Shown: positions 9,846 to 21,242 of the stretch, piece after piece
Numbering within the stretch: the stretch's first letter is position 1
Layout: each line of letters starts with the position of its first letter
NCBI GenBank assembly: GCA_009760855.2
Contig: WPIO01000056.1
Coordinates: 1-64,000 of the forward strand
Reading direction: 5' to 3'
Source of the DNA: Cristatella mucedo
Lineage: Eukaryota; Bryozoa; Phylactolaemata; Cristatellidae
DNA: 64,000 bases
Notes under the pieces: model-generated
What the model was told of the DNA's origin: nothing
The model's input: the letters and a program-made list of their open reading frames with translations, nothing else
The model's database searches: none
Translations under genes and position numbers: made by a program

Positions 9846-10032
9846 GTGTATATATATATATATATATATATATTTCTTTATTTGTTTTGATGGTTTAACA
9901 GACTCGTTTGTACAGCGGCAGAAGAGCCTTAACGACTGTCATCGCCGCTTGCAGTGGGCAATTAGGAATCACACACTGCACGACTCGAACCCACGACCGA
10001 GGGTCTCGAAGCGCGTTCCCGGTGACCTAACG
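9846..10032 (-). mobile_element. SINE I (tRNA-derived)
   Basis: Minus-sense tRNA-derived element: B box GGGTTCGAGTCG at about 9981-9993, a body with AAGGCTCTTCTGCCGCT, a CTGTTAAACC-like end and an AAATA/(TA)n tail at 9846-9890. Confidence 0.8.
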
Positions 10033-10318
10033 ATGCCGAAAGATGGAGTTAAAAAAGCTGGTGAAGGAACGGAGGGCCAAGAGAGACTTAGGTGGCGTAC
10101 AGTAGAGACAGCGTAACCAGATGGCCAGTGCGGGGTCAAGGACGCCCGTGGGGCGTAGCGATCGATGCTGGCACGGCTCCCCTTCACCTTTCCACACTCT
10201 CCGACACGGTCGCTAAGTTGATAGAAAAGCCTAAACTTTAAACCAAAACTCTATCAGTGTCTATAACAAAAGCTTTTTGAGATGCCTAAACACCTAATAA
10301 AAATCCCTAGGCCATCCT

Positions 10319-10505
10319 TTAAATAAATAAATAAATACTAGCTGCTTCAACAGCCTCTTTTGTATAGCGACAGAAGAGCCTTTACGGCTATTCCCACCAC
10401 TTGTTGCGGCAATACAGAATTGACGCCCCCCCCCCAGGATTTGAACCCATGACCCCGGGACCGAGGTCGTGAAAAGCAACTGCCTTACCTAGAGTGCCAA
10501 CCTAG
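10319..10505 (-). mobile_element. SINE I (tRNA-derived)
   Basis: Minus-sense copy: A-box region CTAGGTAAGGCAGTTG, B box ATGGGTTCAAATCC, a body AAAGGCTCTTCTGTCGC, the end GCAGCTAG and an ATTTATTTATTT tail. A C10 run at 10426-10435 replaces the GGTGGG seen in other copies. Confidence 0.88.
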
Positions 10506-11611
10506 CCTTCTAGCGGAAAATCGGCCGCAGCATGCGTCCACAGAAGCGGCGGCGGCGAATATAGTGGACACATTAGACAAGCCAGAGCGCGAGACGCTTC
10601 CGTCAACCGTCTCTTCACACAAGTATTACAGCGCCGCCATTACTGCCTTTTCGGAAGAAAAAGGCGCCAGCGCGTCGACGCAGTGCGACGCTCGCCACTG
10701 CGAGACGACGACACCTCTTCTCCTCGTCGTAAGCAGTCGCCGAGCGAGAGCGGCGCCAGCGACCGACCGATCGAGGGCGCGGCCTTTCCACATGCGCAGC
10801 ACACATCCGGCTCCGGTCCGGTAAAACAGGCCCACACGGGGCGTGGCAAAGCCAGTGCGCCGGCTGCGAGGCGCTCGCGACCAGGCCTGGCGCCGCGGCC
10901 GCTGCGCCGCGCGAAGCCGGACCAATAATTCAACCAATTCAAACCAAGCCAATTCCCAGGGCAGCCGGACGCGGGTCGCCCCTGCGGTGCGCCATTTCTT
11001 GCGAGCACCTGCCTGCGAACTTCTCCGGCCTCTTCCGGTGGCGGCGCTCACAGCGAGCCGCCGCCGCTCGCCGCTTTCGCGGCGTTTGCGGCGAAGCGTG
11101 AGTCGCGAAGTGTCGCGTTATTCTCAACGGCCGCGCACGTCGACGAGGGCTAGCGACGATAATTATGGCGGATCTGCGAAGTACGGCGGCTCGCGGTACT
11201 TCCGTGGGCAGTAATGGGCTATTTCCGCTCACCGGAAGCGGACGTCGGGCGCTCCGCCGAGCGCCGCGAACCGCCCGTACGGGGCTCACATCTGGACCGC
11301 GACGCTCGCGCGCCAGAATGCCCAAACGGCTGCTGAGACCGGCCTCGAGAATCGCTGGCGAGACTGGAGGCCACGTGACTAGAGGCTAGAGAGCGCTCTC
11401 GGACGCGCCTTCGCAGTCAATCGCCCATCGTTGCGTTCCTCGTAGCGAACGGGTATCGGCGATCGAGAGCTGTCGCTTCCACTTTTGTAGTGAAAGCGAC
11501 GGGTCACTTTCGAAGCGACCCGTCGCTTCCGGCTTCGAGGCTACTGAGTGCTCAGGCGGGTCAGGGGTCAGTAAAGCTGGCGCCCGAGACTCCAGGTGGT
11601 CATGCACGCGA
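10506..11611. other. CpG-rich region, possible laminin promoter/5' region
   Basis: Very CpG-dense from about 10540 to 11560. It lies upstream of the laminin LN exon in minus sense, where the promoter and signal-peptide exon are expected, but I found no convincing Met exon with the required phase. The several 60-140 residue frames on both strands are low-complexity Arg/Ala/Ser and look compositional. Confidence 0.4.
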
Positions 11612-11696
11612 CGTGTAATTATAATAATAATATAAGTTATATGTATAGCACCCTCAGAGAACTTAATATATATATATATATATCCTTCTCTCCCTC

Positions 11697-11731
<35 letters not shown>

Positions 11732-12165
11732 TAATATATATATAGACACTTTACGTAGGCTGTAAGGGAGCCGTATCAAGATTGGCTAGTGATAACATGG
11801 ACGCTGTCAGCACTCCAAGCACCCAAACCGCAATTCACAAGTATCCAGAAAATGCTGTGATGAACAGGTGTTTTTAAGTTTCTGTTTAAATATGATTGTA
11901 GATTCAGATGTCGCTCCGTCGGATAGGAGTGAGCTGCCTGCTTTGGGAGTATACGAACTAACGGTGCGGTCTCCAAAGGATTTGAGGTTGGTTCTACTTC
12001 TGCCGCTCTCCAAATTGAGTCAGAAAAGCGGGCTTGCCCGATGCTCGGCCCGATTGAGGCGTAGTTTTGCTTGGTCGGCCGGAGCAAGAGAATGAAGGTG
12101 CCTAAAAGTGAGCGACGAAACCTTGAAGTCAATACTCTCCTCGGTGGGGACCTGCTTGTGTGTCT
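11612..12165 (-). mobile_element. Diverged LINE, minus strand, hairpin disrupted by (TA)n
   Basis: ATT-type tail at 11618-11632, then CACCCTCAGAGAACTTAA, which runs into (TA)n and CT-rich filler (11668-11745) before the second hairpin arm (GACACTTTACG). Further on, the minus strand encodes NLKSFGDRTVSSYTPKA and other ORF2 C-terminal pieces. Confidence 0.85.
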
Positions 12166-13428
12166 GCGGTTTCTGCTGTTGCAATTAGCGAAGCACCTTG
12201 ACACTAATGCACACGCCTCACCCGTGGCCAATAGTTAAGCCATCGACGCAGCGCAGCGTCAGGCCACTAATGCATGTTATATTTCCTGTCGTCTGCTATG
12301 ATTCATCGAGCTCCCGTATACGGACGCGTTGAGAGTAATAAAGGAAGAGTCTCGTTTACCGCTCGCGTTCGCCCGCTGCGTCTCCGCGAGAATCCCGCGA
12401 GACCTGCCGCCGCCAGAGCCACTGTTTTACAACAGAGCCAGTGCAGGTCGATCGAGGAGCGGCGGTGTAATGTGATAGGCGGGATGCTGACGACGGACAG
12501 GCCTAGCAACTGTGTGCAGCGCCAACGGTAAGCGCGCCATGTTGCACAGACCGGCACGCAGATCTGCGAGAATGATCGGTTGCAGAAGTCGAGTCGGAAG
12601 ATGTCGCGAAGTCGCGGACCAACTTGGATACGGCATCACTAACTAAGTAGGCCCGAATTTCTGCAATGTTACGTACGTTCAACGCCGGCCCGAGTACGAC
12701 GCGCCTTCCGCCGGTCAACGCGACCGCTTCCAGCGCGTCACGACCTCCTCGCCAGCGAGCGCCACCTAGCGGGCACACACTTCGCCAGCGCCGTTCAGCT
12801 AGACCTAAATGCCGAGCGGCCGTCGGCAGGTGCAGGTACTGCGATTCAGCGCCTCGCGGGCGAGGTGACTCGCCCGCGTCGCTGAATCATCGGCTGCAAC
12901 TGGAGGGCGTCGTCGCGTTGACTCAGTCTGCTATAGCAGGTGGTCAATTGTCTATCCCTCGTCCCGCCCACCTGCCCAACCTGCGCCTGCATCAATTTGC
13001 GACCTTTCTCCCTCCCAGGCAGCCACTGCTAAGCGAGATCCATGGGGCGTTCGGTGCCGGCATTCCCAGCCGGCGGCGTGAGCCGCTCCGGAAGCAGCGA
13101 GAAAAACGCCCGCCGTTTCCACGAGCGAACTGAGTCAAAAGTGCCCAATGTTGCTGAGTCAGCTGACGGGCTTGCCCTGCTCCGACAGAGCTCTCGCGCC
13201 TCGCTCCCTCACCCGCCTGCCCTCCACACCGGAAGAGTGTAAACGCATCGGTCTTGGAAGCTAGACCCGGGCCTCCGGTACCGAAAATAATTACCTTAGC
13301 AACTGCCCCATTCCCAAGCAACGGTCGCCGGCTCCGCCATGCACCAAAGCTCCTGCGGCTTCTAAGCCTGCGTGAGACCGGACAATGCGCACAAGAACGG
13401 CCACGCTAAGTGCGACCACGGTTTCATT
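12166..13428. other. GC-rich unannotated sequence
   Basis: No recognised gene or mobile element. Open frames on both strands are short and Arg/Ser/Pro-rich. Confidence 0.5.

Positions 13429-13471
<43 letters not shown>
13429..13471. repeat. (CT)n microsatellite
   Basis: About 20 CT units grading into TATC units. Confidence 0.95.
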
Positions 13472-13479
<8 letters not shown>

Positions 13480-15350
13480 GTGCCTGTCTATGCACAGGCA
13501 TTTCCATATCAATGCGTCTGTATATATCGCATCCTGCTCCTAGTGAGAGCTGGTTCGTCATTGGCGTCGATGGACCTTTACTTTACTCAAACGTCTCGGT
13601 TCCCCCCCCACCTTTTTTTTTTATATCCTACCATCTCTCTGCCTAGCTGATTTACTGAATCGGCTCCCAGGATTCATTGTCGCCCGCTTCGCGGACCGCT
13701 GACCAGCGCGCGGCAACTTTGGAGACGCCGGCCGCCGCCGCCGGACGCGCTGTCTCCACCGGACCAGCGCCGCTGCCACAGCGGCCCGGCTGCCTAATCG
13801 GCGGCACATGGGCGTCGGCGACGACCGCGGACGAGCGGCTAGTAATTATAGTCGACCCGACATGCCCTCCCAACCCGGCAGCTTCGGCTAGCCGCAGTAG
13901 GCGGCTAGGAATTCATCCAGGAAGCAGCCACAGGCTCCCATTGTTGCCCGACGGTGGACCGCAGCGCGTCCTCGTTAGCGATCGCACCGCGTGACCCCCT
14001 GTCCGAGCGTCCGATCGTTTGCATCTATCGCCGACCCTCTGGCCGCCACACGCTCGGCTGCCGGCGGCCGTCTCTAGCAGCGACCCGATAAAGGCGCTCT
14101 CATTGACTGGGTGGGTGGGGGCCAGCAGGAGGAAGCTGCGTGCCGCACAGCGACGCTTCTTCTTTCCTTTTTGATCAGGGCCCGCGGAGCAGACGGGCCA
14201 GCCGGCGGACGGTCCAAAGATGCAAAGGCGCGCACCCGCAATGCCAGTTAGAGCCGGTTAGCGGTAACCAGTGATTCGACGCACGATACGATGGGACAGT
14301 CAGTCAACTGGAGGTCAAAGAACATCGAGCTGGCTACTCGCCCAGCTCGACGCTTGGCCGTCGTGCCTCGGTCTCTTGATAAGCTAAGCTCGACGTCTCG
14401 CCTCGGCCTCTTCCTCTCTCGCGTCCCAACGGCTGCACTAACGCAAATGGTCGCGCTTTCTACGGCGCCGATCAGGTTTGAGACGCTCCACGCCAGACCA
14501 GCCCAGAGGCCGTCGCGCGCGCGGAGCTCGCGCGACTAGACGATACGGCGGCGGGGACCTCTCAACTTCCGGGCGGCGCCGGCTCGAAGCGAGCACTTTT
14601 CCCCTTGACTTTTCGTCCTTACGAGGGCCCCCGGCGCCACGCCGGCGAGCTTTCTCAGCTTCGCTCGCGGCGTGCTCGCGCACACTACGCACGCACGCGC
14701 GACTTCAAAGCCAACCGACGCTTCCCCCCGCATCCGGCTGCTCTTTTCGCTTGGCCGGTTTGAAATTGCGGCGCGGCAACAGCTCGTGCAGCAGCGATCC
14801 CCGCATTGCCGCCGGCGCTTGGTCGGCACCTCGGCCCTCGGCGTCGGGCTAGTGGAGGCCATTGGTCTTCCGTTTCGGTTTCTTTCTCTTTGCATTTTCC
14901 GTCGCCTTCTCCTCTCTCCCTCTCTCTTCTCTCTCTTCTCTCGCCCTTCTCTCGCTCCCATCCCGGAGCCGACTAGTCCCGGCAGTCCGCTAGTGGAGTT
15001 CACCGCTCCTCTCAATTTCCATGGTGGTCCAAAGCCGAAGCCGCCCCGCCCGAGGGCCGACGTCCCTGCGCCGCCGCCCTCGCGAAGTGCGGTCCCCTCT
15101 CGACGGCGTGGTGCGAAGCAGCCACGCACCGCACGCTCGAGGCGGCGGCCTCACCCAACAGCGGGCGGCTCAATTGAAAGGCGCGCCGCAGGACCAGCGC
15201 ACGGCGATTCGCGCGCACCATGCGACGCGGGAAAGGGAGAGCGACGACGGCGGCGCCATTTTCGAACCGAGTGACGGAGCTCGGCACTGAAAACACGGTC
15301 GAAGCGGAGCGTGTGCAAATGAGCGGCGGACGGCGAGTCGCCGCCGAACT
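13472..15350. other. GC/CpG-rich unannotated sequence
   Basis: Rich in CpG and GCCGCC-like runs, with overlapping open frames on both strands (up to about 200 codons) of biased composition. I recognise no protein family, so I do not call genes. Confidence 0.5.
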
Positions 15351-15363
15351 GCTCTCTCTTTCC

Positions 15364-15432
<69 letters not shown>
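15351..15432. repeat. (CT)n microsatellite
   Basis: CT/TTCC-rich start, then an almost uninterrupted run of about 35 CT units. Confidence 0.95.
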
Positions 15433-15435
<3 letters not shown>

Positions 15436-15705
15436 CGATCATTCTCCTCTCTCTCTCTCGTCGGTGGCGAGCGCCCGAGGTTGCGGTGATTGCGGCTGCG
15501 CACCGCTGCTTCCGCAGCCGCCATAGCTTCGTAGTTACGAAGGCCCGGAAAAGAGATGACCGGTGACATCTCTCGTCCGAGTTTGAACGTGACTGCATGG
15601 AGAATGACAGAGGAGGGAAGTGTGTGCGTGGAACTCGCCGCGCACCGGCTTCGAGTAGTTGAAATAGGCCGGCGGCTCCAAATAAATCGGAACCAGTCCA
15701 AATTG

Positions 15706-16030
15706 AGCCTAATCTGGGCGTGCCATTCCAAAACGACTTCTCCTTGGATGAGCATATGGCCTCCACTGGCAACTCGACCTACTTTCAGCGGAAGAACATT
15801 GCAAATATCGGGGCCTGGTTAGACAAAAATCGCTTCATTCAGGACTTCCTACTACCGGACCATTAATGGTCTGAAATCGGTGCAAAACGCAGCCGCTCAT
15901 TCGGCCAATGGTCAACGGTGCGTAGCTGCCATATCCCACCGCTTCCGTCTGAGCTTTACTGGCTCTCTGTCAAGCATTTAATCTACTTCAAGATTCTCCT
16001 CTCCCTCGCTCACTTTCTCTTCCTCTCTAG

Positions 16031-16073
<43 letters not shown>

Positions 16074-16325
16074 TCTACCACCTACGTTTCGCTTCACTCG
16101 TTTGCTTCCGTATCCGGCCTCCTTGCTCCACGAGTGTGCCCTCGCACCAACCTCTGTTTTCAATCCTCTGTTTCCAATCGCCTCGCAATTATTCGCGCTA
16201 TATTGAAATCATTTGGCGACACGATCGAACCTTCAATTCGTTTTCGCAGAAAGTCTGGAACTCGCTTCCGGCTTCTATCGCCACCTGCACCAACTTTGCG
16301 CCATTAAAGTCCGCGCGCTAAGGAC
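15706..16325 (+). mobile_element. Diverged CR1/L2-group LINE fragment interrupted by (CT)n
   Basis: Plus-strand translation of 15710-15865 reads NLGVPFQNDFSLDEHMAST, then STYFQRKNIANIGAWLDKN, matching the ORF2 segment NLGVIFQSDLSLDDHISS / AYFQLHNIAKIRACLDKD of the intact copy. Later pieces cover LQNSAA-, LYWLSVKHLIYFKIL- and KSFGD-like segments. A (CT)n tract sits at 16014-16078. More diverged than most copies here. Confidence 0.85.
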
Positions 16326-17335
16326 GCGTCCGCTCCGCTCCGCTCTCCCTGCACGCGAGTGAGAGTTTCTAGTTTCTGTCCGGCTTTCGCATGCTACCAA
16401 CCAGGGCCGCGCTTACCAATCGCCGCGAGTGCACTCTCGCAATGTCTAGCGTGCTTGTCTGAGCACGTGAGACCTTGCGAGAAGCTATCGGCATACGGCT
16501 GCTGTCGCTCTCACACAGCGTAAAGTCGTAAAGCGCCCGCGAAAAGATTTTGTTCTCTCAGGGAAACACGCAAACGATCACTATTGCGAATGCTATTGCG
16601 AAGCCACCATTAGTCCGCTTCCGACGGTGACTAGACCGGATGAGTGTGCTGAGGTCTCTTTAAGGCGAGGCGCCGCCCAGCTGGCGAACTCGCACCGGCT
16701 CTATGTCTCTCTCTCCCACGCGCCGCGCGCGTGCAGAGCTGCTCGGCGGCGGCGGCAGGTAGCGTCGCGTTGTCAGGTCAGCAGCCTGCGAAGCGAAAGC
16801 TGCTCTGCACGGAGTCGCGGCGACCGAGAGCAGAATTTCCACCGGAAATAGACCGCTCGGCGGCGGCAACAGCTGCGACGCCGTCCGTGAGCGTGCGAAG
16901 CGCCTGCGGTCGACCCTCTCAGATATGCTCGACTGCTCTCGTTCCAGCACCGCGACCGCCAGTGGGGCCTGCATGGTCCCTGCGTCCCGGGGTCAGCGAG
17001 GAGTCAGCGAGCTAACTGTCACCCGCGGGCCGTCAGATGCCAGCAGCCCCGGTCAGCGCCGCGGGGCCTTGATACGACTGGAGCGTGGAAGCGGCGCTCT
17101 GCCCATTCCGCCCGGCCCGGTGGCCGCCCTGCGGCCGCCGCCTCAGCTTCTGCGCCGCTGCGTCGCGCGGCCGCTCGCGTCCCTTGACGCTCGTGGTCGG
17201 AGCCGCACGGCTGCGAAGCGGCGTCGCATGGCGCCAGGCACTTCCGTCGCGCACGCGCGAGCGCAAAATCTCCTCTTTCGATCGTCCTGGGGCGCTGCTC
17301 GCCGCCGCGCCGGCTCGCCATCTACGCTACTAACC
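16326..17335. other. GC/CpG-rich unannotated sequence
   Basis: No feature I can support; open frames are compositionally biased. Confidence 0.5.
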
Positions 17336-17450
17336 ATAGCGCCGGCGACCAGGGGTCACGCGTCAGAGACCGGGGGTCAGGCGCTTCGCGAACCAGCACT
17401 TCGCGACCCAGGTCACGGGTTCGAGCGCTGCGGCGGGCAATTCTGAATCG
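17336..17450 (+). mobile_element. SINE I head fragment
   Basis: CGACCCAGGTCACGGGTTCG followed by AGCGCTGCGGCGGGCAATT aligns with the B-box region of SINE I (GAGGTCGTGGGTTCGATTCC then TGCGGTGGGCGAT). Diverged and lacking the 3' half. Confidence 0.55.
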
Positions 17451-18272
17451 GCAAGCAGTCGAGCTAGAGTGGTCGAGGCTCTCTTCTGTAGTAACGTAAA
17501 ATGCGCTAATTTCAATCAGCTGGCTTTTTTAACTTATTGGTTGTTTTTACTTTCGTGCGACGCTGCGGCCGGTCACCCTCGCTGCTCGAGCTGCTCCATT
17601 TTTTCCTTACTTACTCCGCTTTACCTCCGCTGCTGTTTTTTCCGTCTTGCTACTTAGCTAATTGGCGGTCTTCAAAGCGGCTTCGAAAGGAGGGCAACCG
17701 GTGCGCGCGCCCACCCCTCAGCCCAGCCCCGCCGCGCTCGATCGAACGCGCCGGACTTCCTCGGTGAGCGTCGGGTCGATCCACCAAGCGGCGGCGGCGG
17801 CGCTGCCCAACCGCTGTGGCGAGACGAGGGCCAGCGGGTGCCAGCGCGCTAGCGGCCCTTGTAGCGCGCATCGCAGCCGCCAAATATGGCCGCCGTCCGC
17901 GCACGACGAAGCGATTTCTCGGCCTGCGCTGCCTGCGAGATTTCTCGGCGGCGGCGCAGTGCGCCAGTGGCTCTTACCGAAGCAGCACCAGCGCAGGAGC
18001 GTTGCGAGCGCGAAGCGCCGACAGGCTAATCCACCTGTCGTTGGCTGCATTTCAGCGGCGGACGAGTCGTCGTCGCCGCCTCGGAGCTCTCGGCTACGCG
18101 ACTCGCGGCGAGCGAACGCTCTCGGACCTGCTCGAAGAGCGAGCGAACGAGCGTAAAGCTTAAAGTCCTCGCTGCGACGGACGAACTTTGCGCAGGTGCG
18201 CTGGCGCCAATCCAGCTGGGGGCCAACTCCACCCCACGATTCATTCCTTCCCATCTTTTCAGTTCTTATCGA
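17451..18272. other. GC-rich unannotated sequence
   Basis: No supported gene. The long minus-strand frame across 17718-18515 has no recognisable domain and biased composition. Confidence 0.5.
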
Positions 18273-18363
18273 TTTCATTGCGGCGATTTCATTCGCCGCG
18301 AATGCCGAATTCGCGAATGCCCGAATTCGCCGAATGCTGAATTCGCGAATCGGGGGGGGGGGG
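18273..18363. repeat. Short palindromic tandem repeats and G12 run
   Basis: Several degenerate copies of a unit built on GAATTCGCGAATGC, itself containing the palindrome ATTCGCGAAT, ending in a 12-G run at 18352-18363. Confidence 0.75.
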
Positions 18364-18893
18364 CGCGATTCGTCGTGAGACCTGGGGTTATCGGTAAGCA
18401 TGTCTCCGACTGCTTTCGCTAATCGGGCCGGCCGGCGGCTACGTAAGCGAAAGCTTCTGCCTGCTGCTAACCCGCTGCAAAATCGCCGCCGCCCGATATT
18501 CTTCCAGCGCAGCAAACTGCTGCTACGGATTCCTTACCTTAGCCCGACGAAAAAGAAGGAAGCCTGCCGCCGGTACAGCTACGGCAGACGAGACGAGCAC
18601 GGAGCGCTGGCTCGACGTCCGCTGGTGCGCAGCCCGCTGCTGCAACCACGCGCCTCTCCGCTGCCGCCGCCGCCGCCTCGCACGAGACCAGCTCGCACAA
18701 TGGCAGGACGACGACCGCACGAGAGAGAGCGCAACTAATCGCCACGGCCGCGGCCGGAAATTGGTCGTTAACCGCTCGACCCGTCGCTAGAGGTCAGAAA
18801 CGCCCCGCCAGCCGCCGAAGCCGCCGAGAAAAAAAAACCCGGAAATTGGGCGCCAAAAAAGATGTTTATTGTGGGCGTGCGATCGCGGCCTGC

Positions 18894-18895
<2 letters not shown>

Positions 18896-18972
<77 letters not shown>

Positions 18973-19208
18973 AGAAAAGATGAGAGAAGAGAGAGAAGAA
19001 AGAGAGAGAGAGGAGACGAGATAGAGAGAGAGAAGAGAGGAGAGAAGAGAAAAATAGGCAGCAGGAGAGAGAGACAGAAGAGAGAGAGAAGAGAAGAAGA
19101 GGAAGAGAAGAGAGAGGAGAGGAGAGTGAGATAGAAGTTGAGAGAGAGTGAGAGAGAAGAGAGAGGCAGAGAGAGAGAGAACGAGAGAGAAAGAGAGAGA
19201 GAGAGAGG
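18896..19208. repeat. (GA)n tract, perfect then decayed
   Basis: A perfect (GA) run of about 35 units at 18897-18965, then about 240 bp of impure GA-rich purine sequence. Confidence 0.95.
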
Positions 19209-19420
19209 GGGGGCGATCGCCGTCCGCGAGATCGCGATGGGGTACGTTCTGCCTGCATAGCCCCGTCCGACCGCAGCCAGCTTCCATCGCTTCCCTAGGC
19301 GACGCCGTCCGGTAGCTATGGAAAGCTCGGAAATCTGGCGGAAGCAGCGCAGAAGCTGCCCGCGCCTACTCCAGTCGGACCTTCTTGCCCTTGCCCCCTT
19401 CGGTCTTTGAGGAGAAAGGA

Positions 19421-19438
19421 CGAGAGAGGAGAGAGAGA

Positions 19439-19520
<82 letters not shown>
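19421..19520. repeat. (GA)n microsatellite
   Basis: About 45 GA units with few interruptions. Confidence 0.95.
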
Positions 19521-19522
<2 letters not shown>

Positions 19523-19931
19523 GCCTCGCTGCTGCTGCCCCGGCTTGGCGGCGGCGGCGGATCGATCGATCGCGGCCAGAAGACGTCGTGCGGCATCGAG
19601 CGGCATCGCCCGGCGCCATCGAGGTGCGACGCGCGTTGGCTGCGATTGCGGCGCTCGTAAGGCACGCCGGGCCGGACAACGAGAGCCGACGTGCTCCGCC
19701 TGCAGCGCCACGGCGCGGCGCTGCGATCGTGCTAAATTGATGCGGCAGATGGTAGAAAAAAATACACTCCACCTTCAAAAGAAAATTGAGTGGACCAACT
19801 GCGTTGAGTGGCGGCTCGGCGAGCGCTAGGTTTGTACTGTATATACATGTACACAGAACATGTACATGTATATACAGAAGAAATATATACGTATATATAC
19901 ATATGTACAAACATGATAGTCGTAGCCAGAT

Positions 19932-20112
19932 AAGAGCCGCGATGGCCCAGGAGGTATGGTGCTCTCGCTTCACCACGGAGGTCGTGGATTCGAATCCTGC
20001 GGTGGGAGATCCATTATTGCCCACAGCAAGTGGTGGTGGTATTCGCTAAGGCTCTTCTGCCGCTATACAAACGAGGCTATTAAATCAGTGAATATCTATT
20101 TACTTATTTATG
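19932..20112 (+). mobile_element. SINE I (tRNA-derived)
   Basis: Plus-strand copy: GATGGCCCAGGAGGTATGGT head, B box GGATTCGAATCC at about 19986-19998, a body with GGCTCTTCTGCCGCTATAC, the end GGCTATTAAATCAG and a TATTTACTTATTTAT tail. Confidence 0.88.
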
Positions 20113-21000
20113 ACGACGTATCTGGAGCAAGGCTGCCTCGGTGTTCGCTACAAATTTTTCATTTATCTTTGTTCTTGGATAGTGTTATTCCCAATTTATT
20201 ATGTCTCAAAGAATTTATCGTTACCATTATTCCGTGAAAACTTCGTTTTATGAGCTAGATACGCTAGCTTTGAAAGTAATTAGTTTTTTTCCGGAAAATT
20301 GCAAGTGCAGCGAGGTAAATTGAAAAACTTAAAACTTCTGTACAAATGCATTCTCACACATTATGACGCTGATACATCCTACAGTAATCAAACTATAGCA
20401 AATTTTCACGCAAACGCAAAACGATTCAGTATTTGATGTTTTGAACTGTATTTTTGTTGTTCACTAGGCGAATTCATCGAGGCATACTGCTGATAAGTTT
20501 TTCATCGCATCAATATCAATCACAACTGATTATGCTCTCCATATTCATGTTCTCTCTGAATATAATTAGAATGGATACTGGAGGCCTAAGCAAGATCAGC
20601 TTAGCTCCAGCTGCCCAAATGGATAGCATGCACCAGCACTGCGCTACGTCGGTCGGCGCTATATTTTGCGCTTGTGCGAAATGGTGCGAAAAGTACTCGC
20701 AGGACGTCGCTGCTGCTGAGATGCGTGCGAAGCATAATGAACCCGCTCCGGCAATGCGCATGCATACGGAGCGAATTTCGGCGAGCCTTTCGTGTCAAGC
20801 TCAAACGGCTCGGAGCGTTCCCGTTCGCACGCACGTCTGCACAAATTCAGAGCGTCCGACGTGTAGTCTGAAGCCGTCAAACTTGTCAGAGTAAAGTGTG
20901 CAAGTCAACAGATGAATGAATTACGTGTACGTCTCAGACGAATGGAAGCGTCACGTCAAACTTTCTACTGCTTCTCCTTACATCAAGATGGGCTCTACTC
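20113..21000. other. Unannotated, AT-richer stretch
   Basis: No supported gene. Overlapping short frames around 20454-20894 match nothing I know. Confidence 0.5.
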
Positions 21001-21242
21001 CGGCCACCACGTGACCAGTCAGTTCGAGGAAATGGGAACCAGAAGGCGTGGAGCATCTTTACTAACAGCACATCCGGGAGCCTCGTAGCCGCGCTGCTCT
21101 ACGACGGCAGCAGCAAGTGGCCATCTCTGTATGTGGCTTACTCGGCGGCTACCTCAAAGGGGACCGCGGCGGCGTCACGATCTCGCCGAATAGCTCTCGA
21201 CGTCCGATTAGCTCGGAAGACAGGTCATCGGAGACTTCGAAA
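21001..21242 (+). repeat. Unclassified dispersed repeat, copy 1
   Basis: Aligns by eye with 25849-26123 in the same orientation: shared blocks include CACGTGAC, GAAGGCGTGGA, CATCCGGGAGCCT.GTAGCCGC, TGGCTTACTCGGC and CTCGCCGAAT. No coding potential or terminal structure recognised. Confidence 0.75.

Noticed and set aside
18768-20024. 418-codon minus-strand open frame
   Set aside because: Most of it is Ser-Leu repeats translated from the (GA)n/(CT)n tracts at 18896-19520; no domain.
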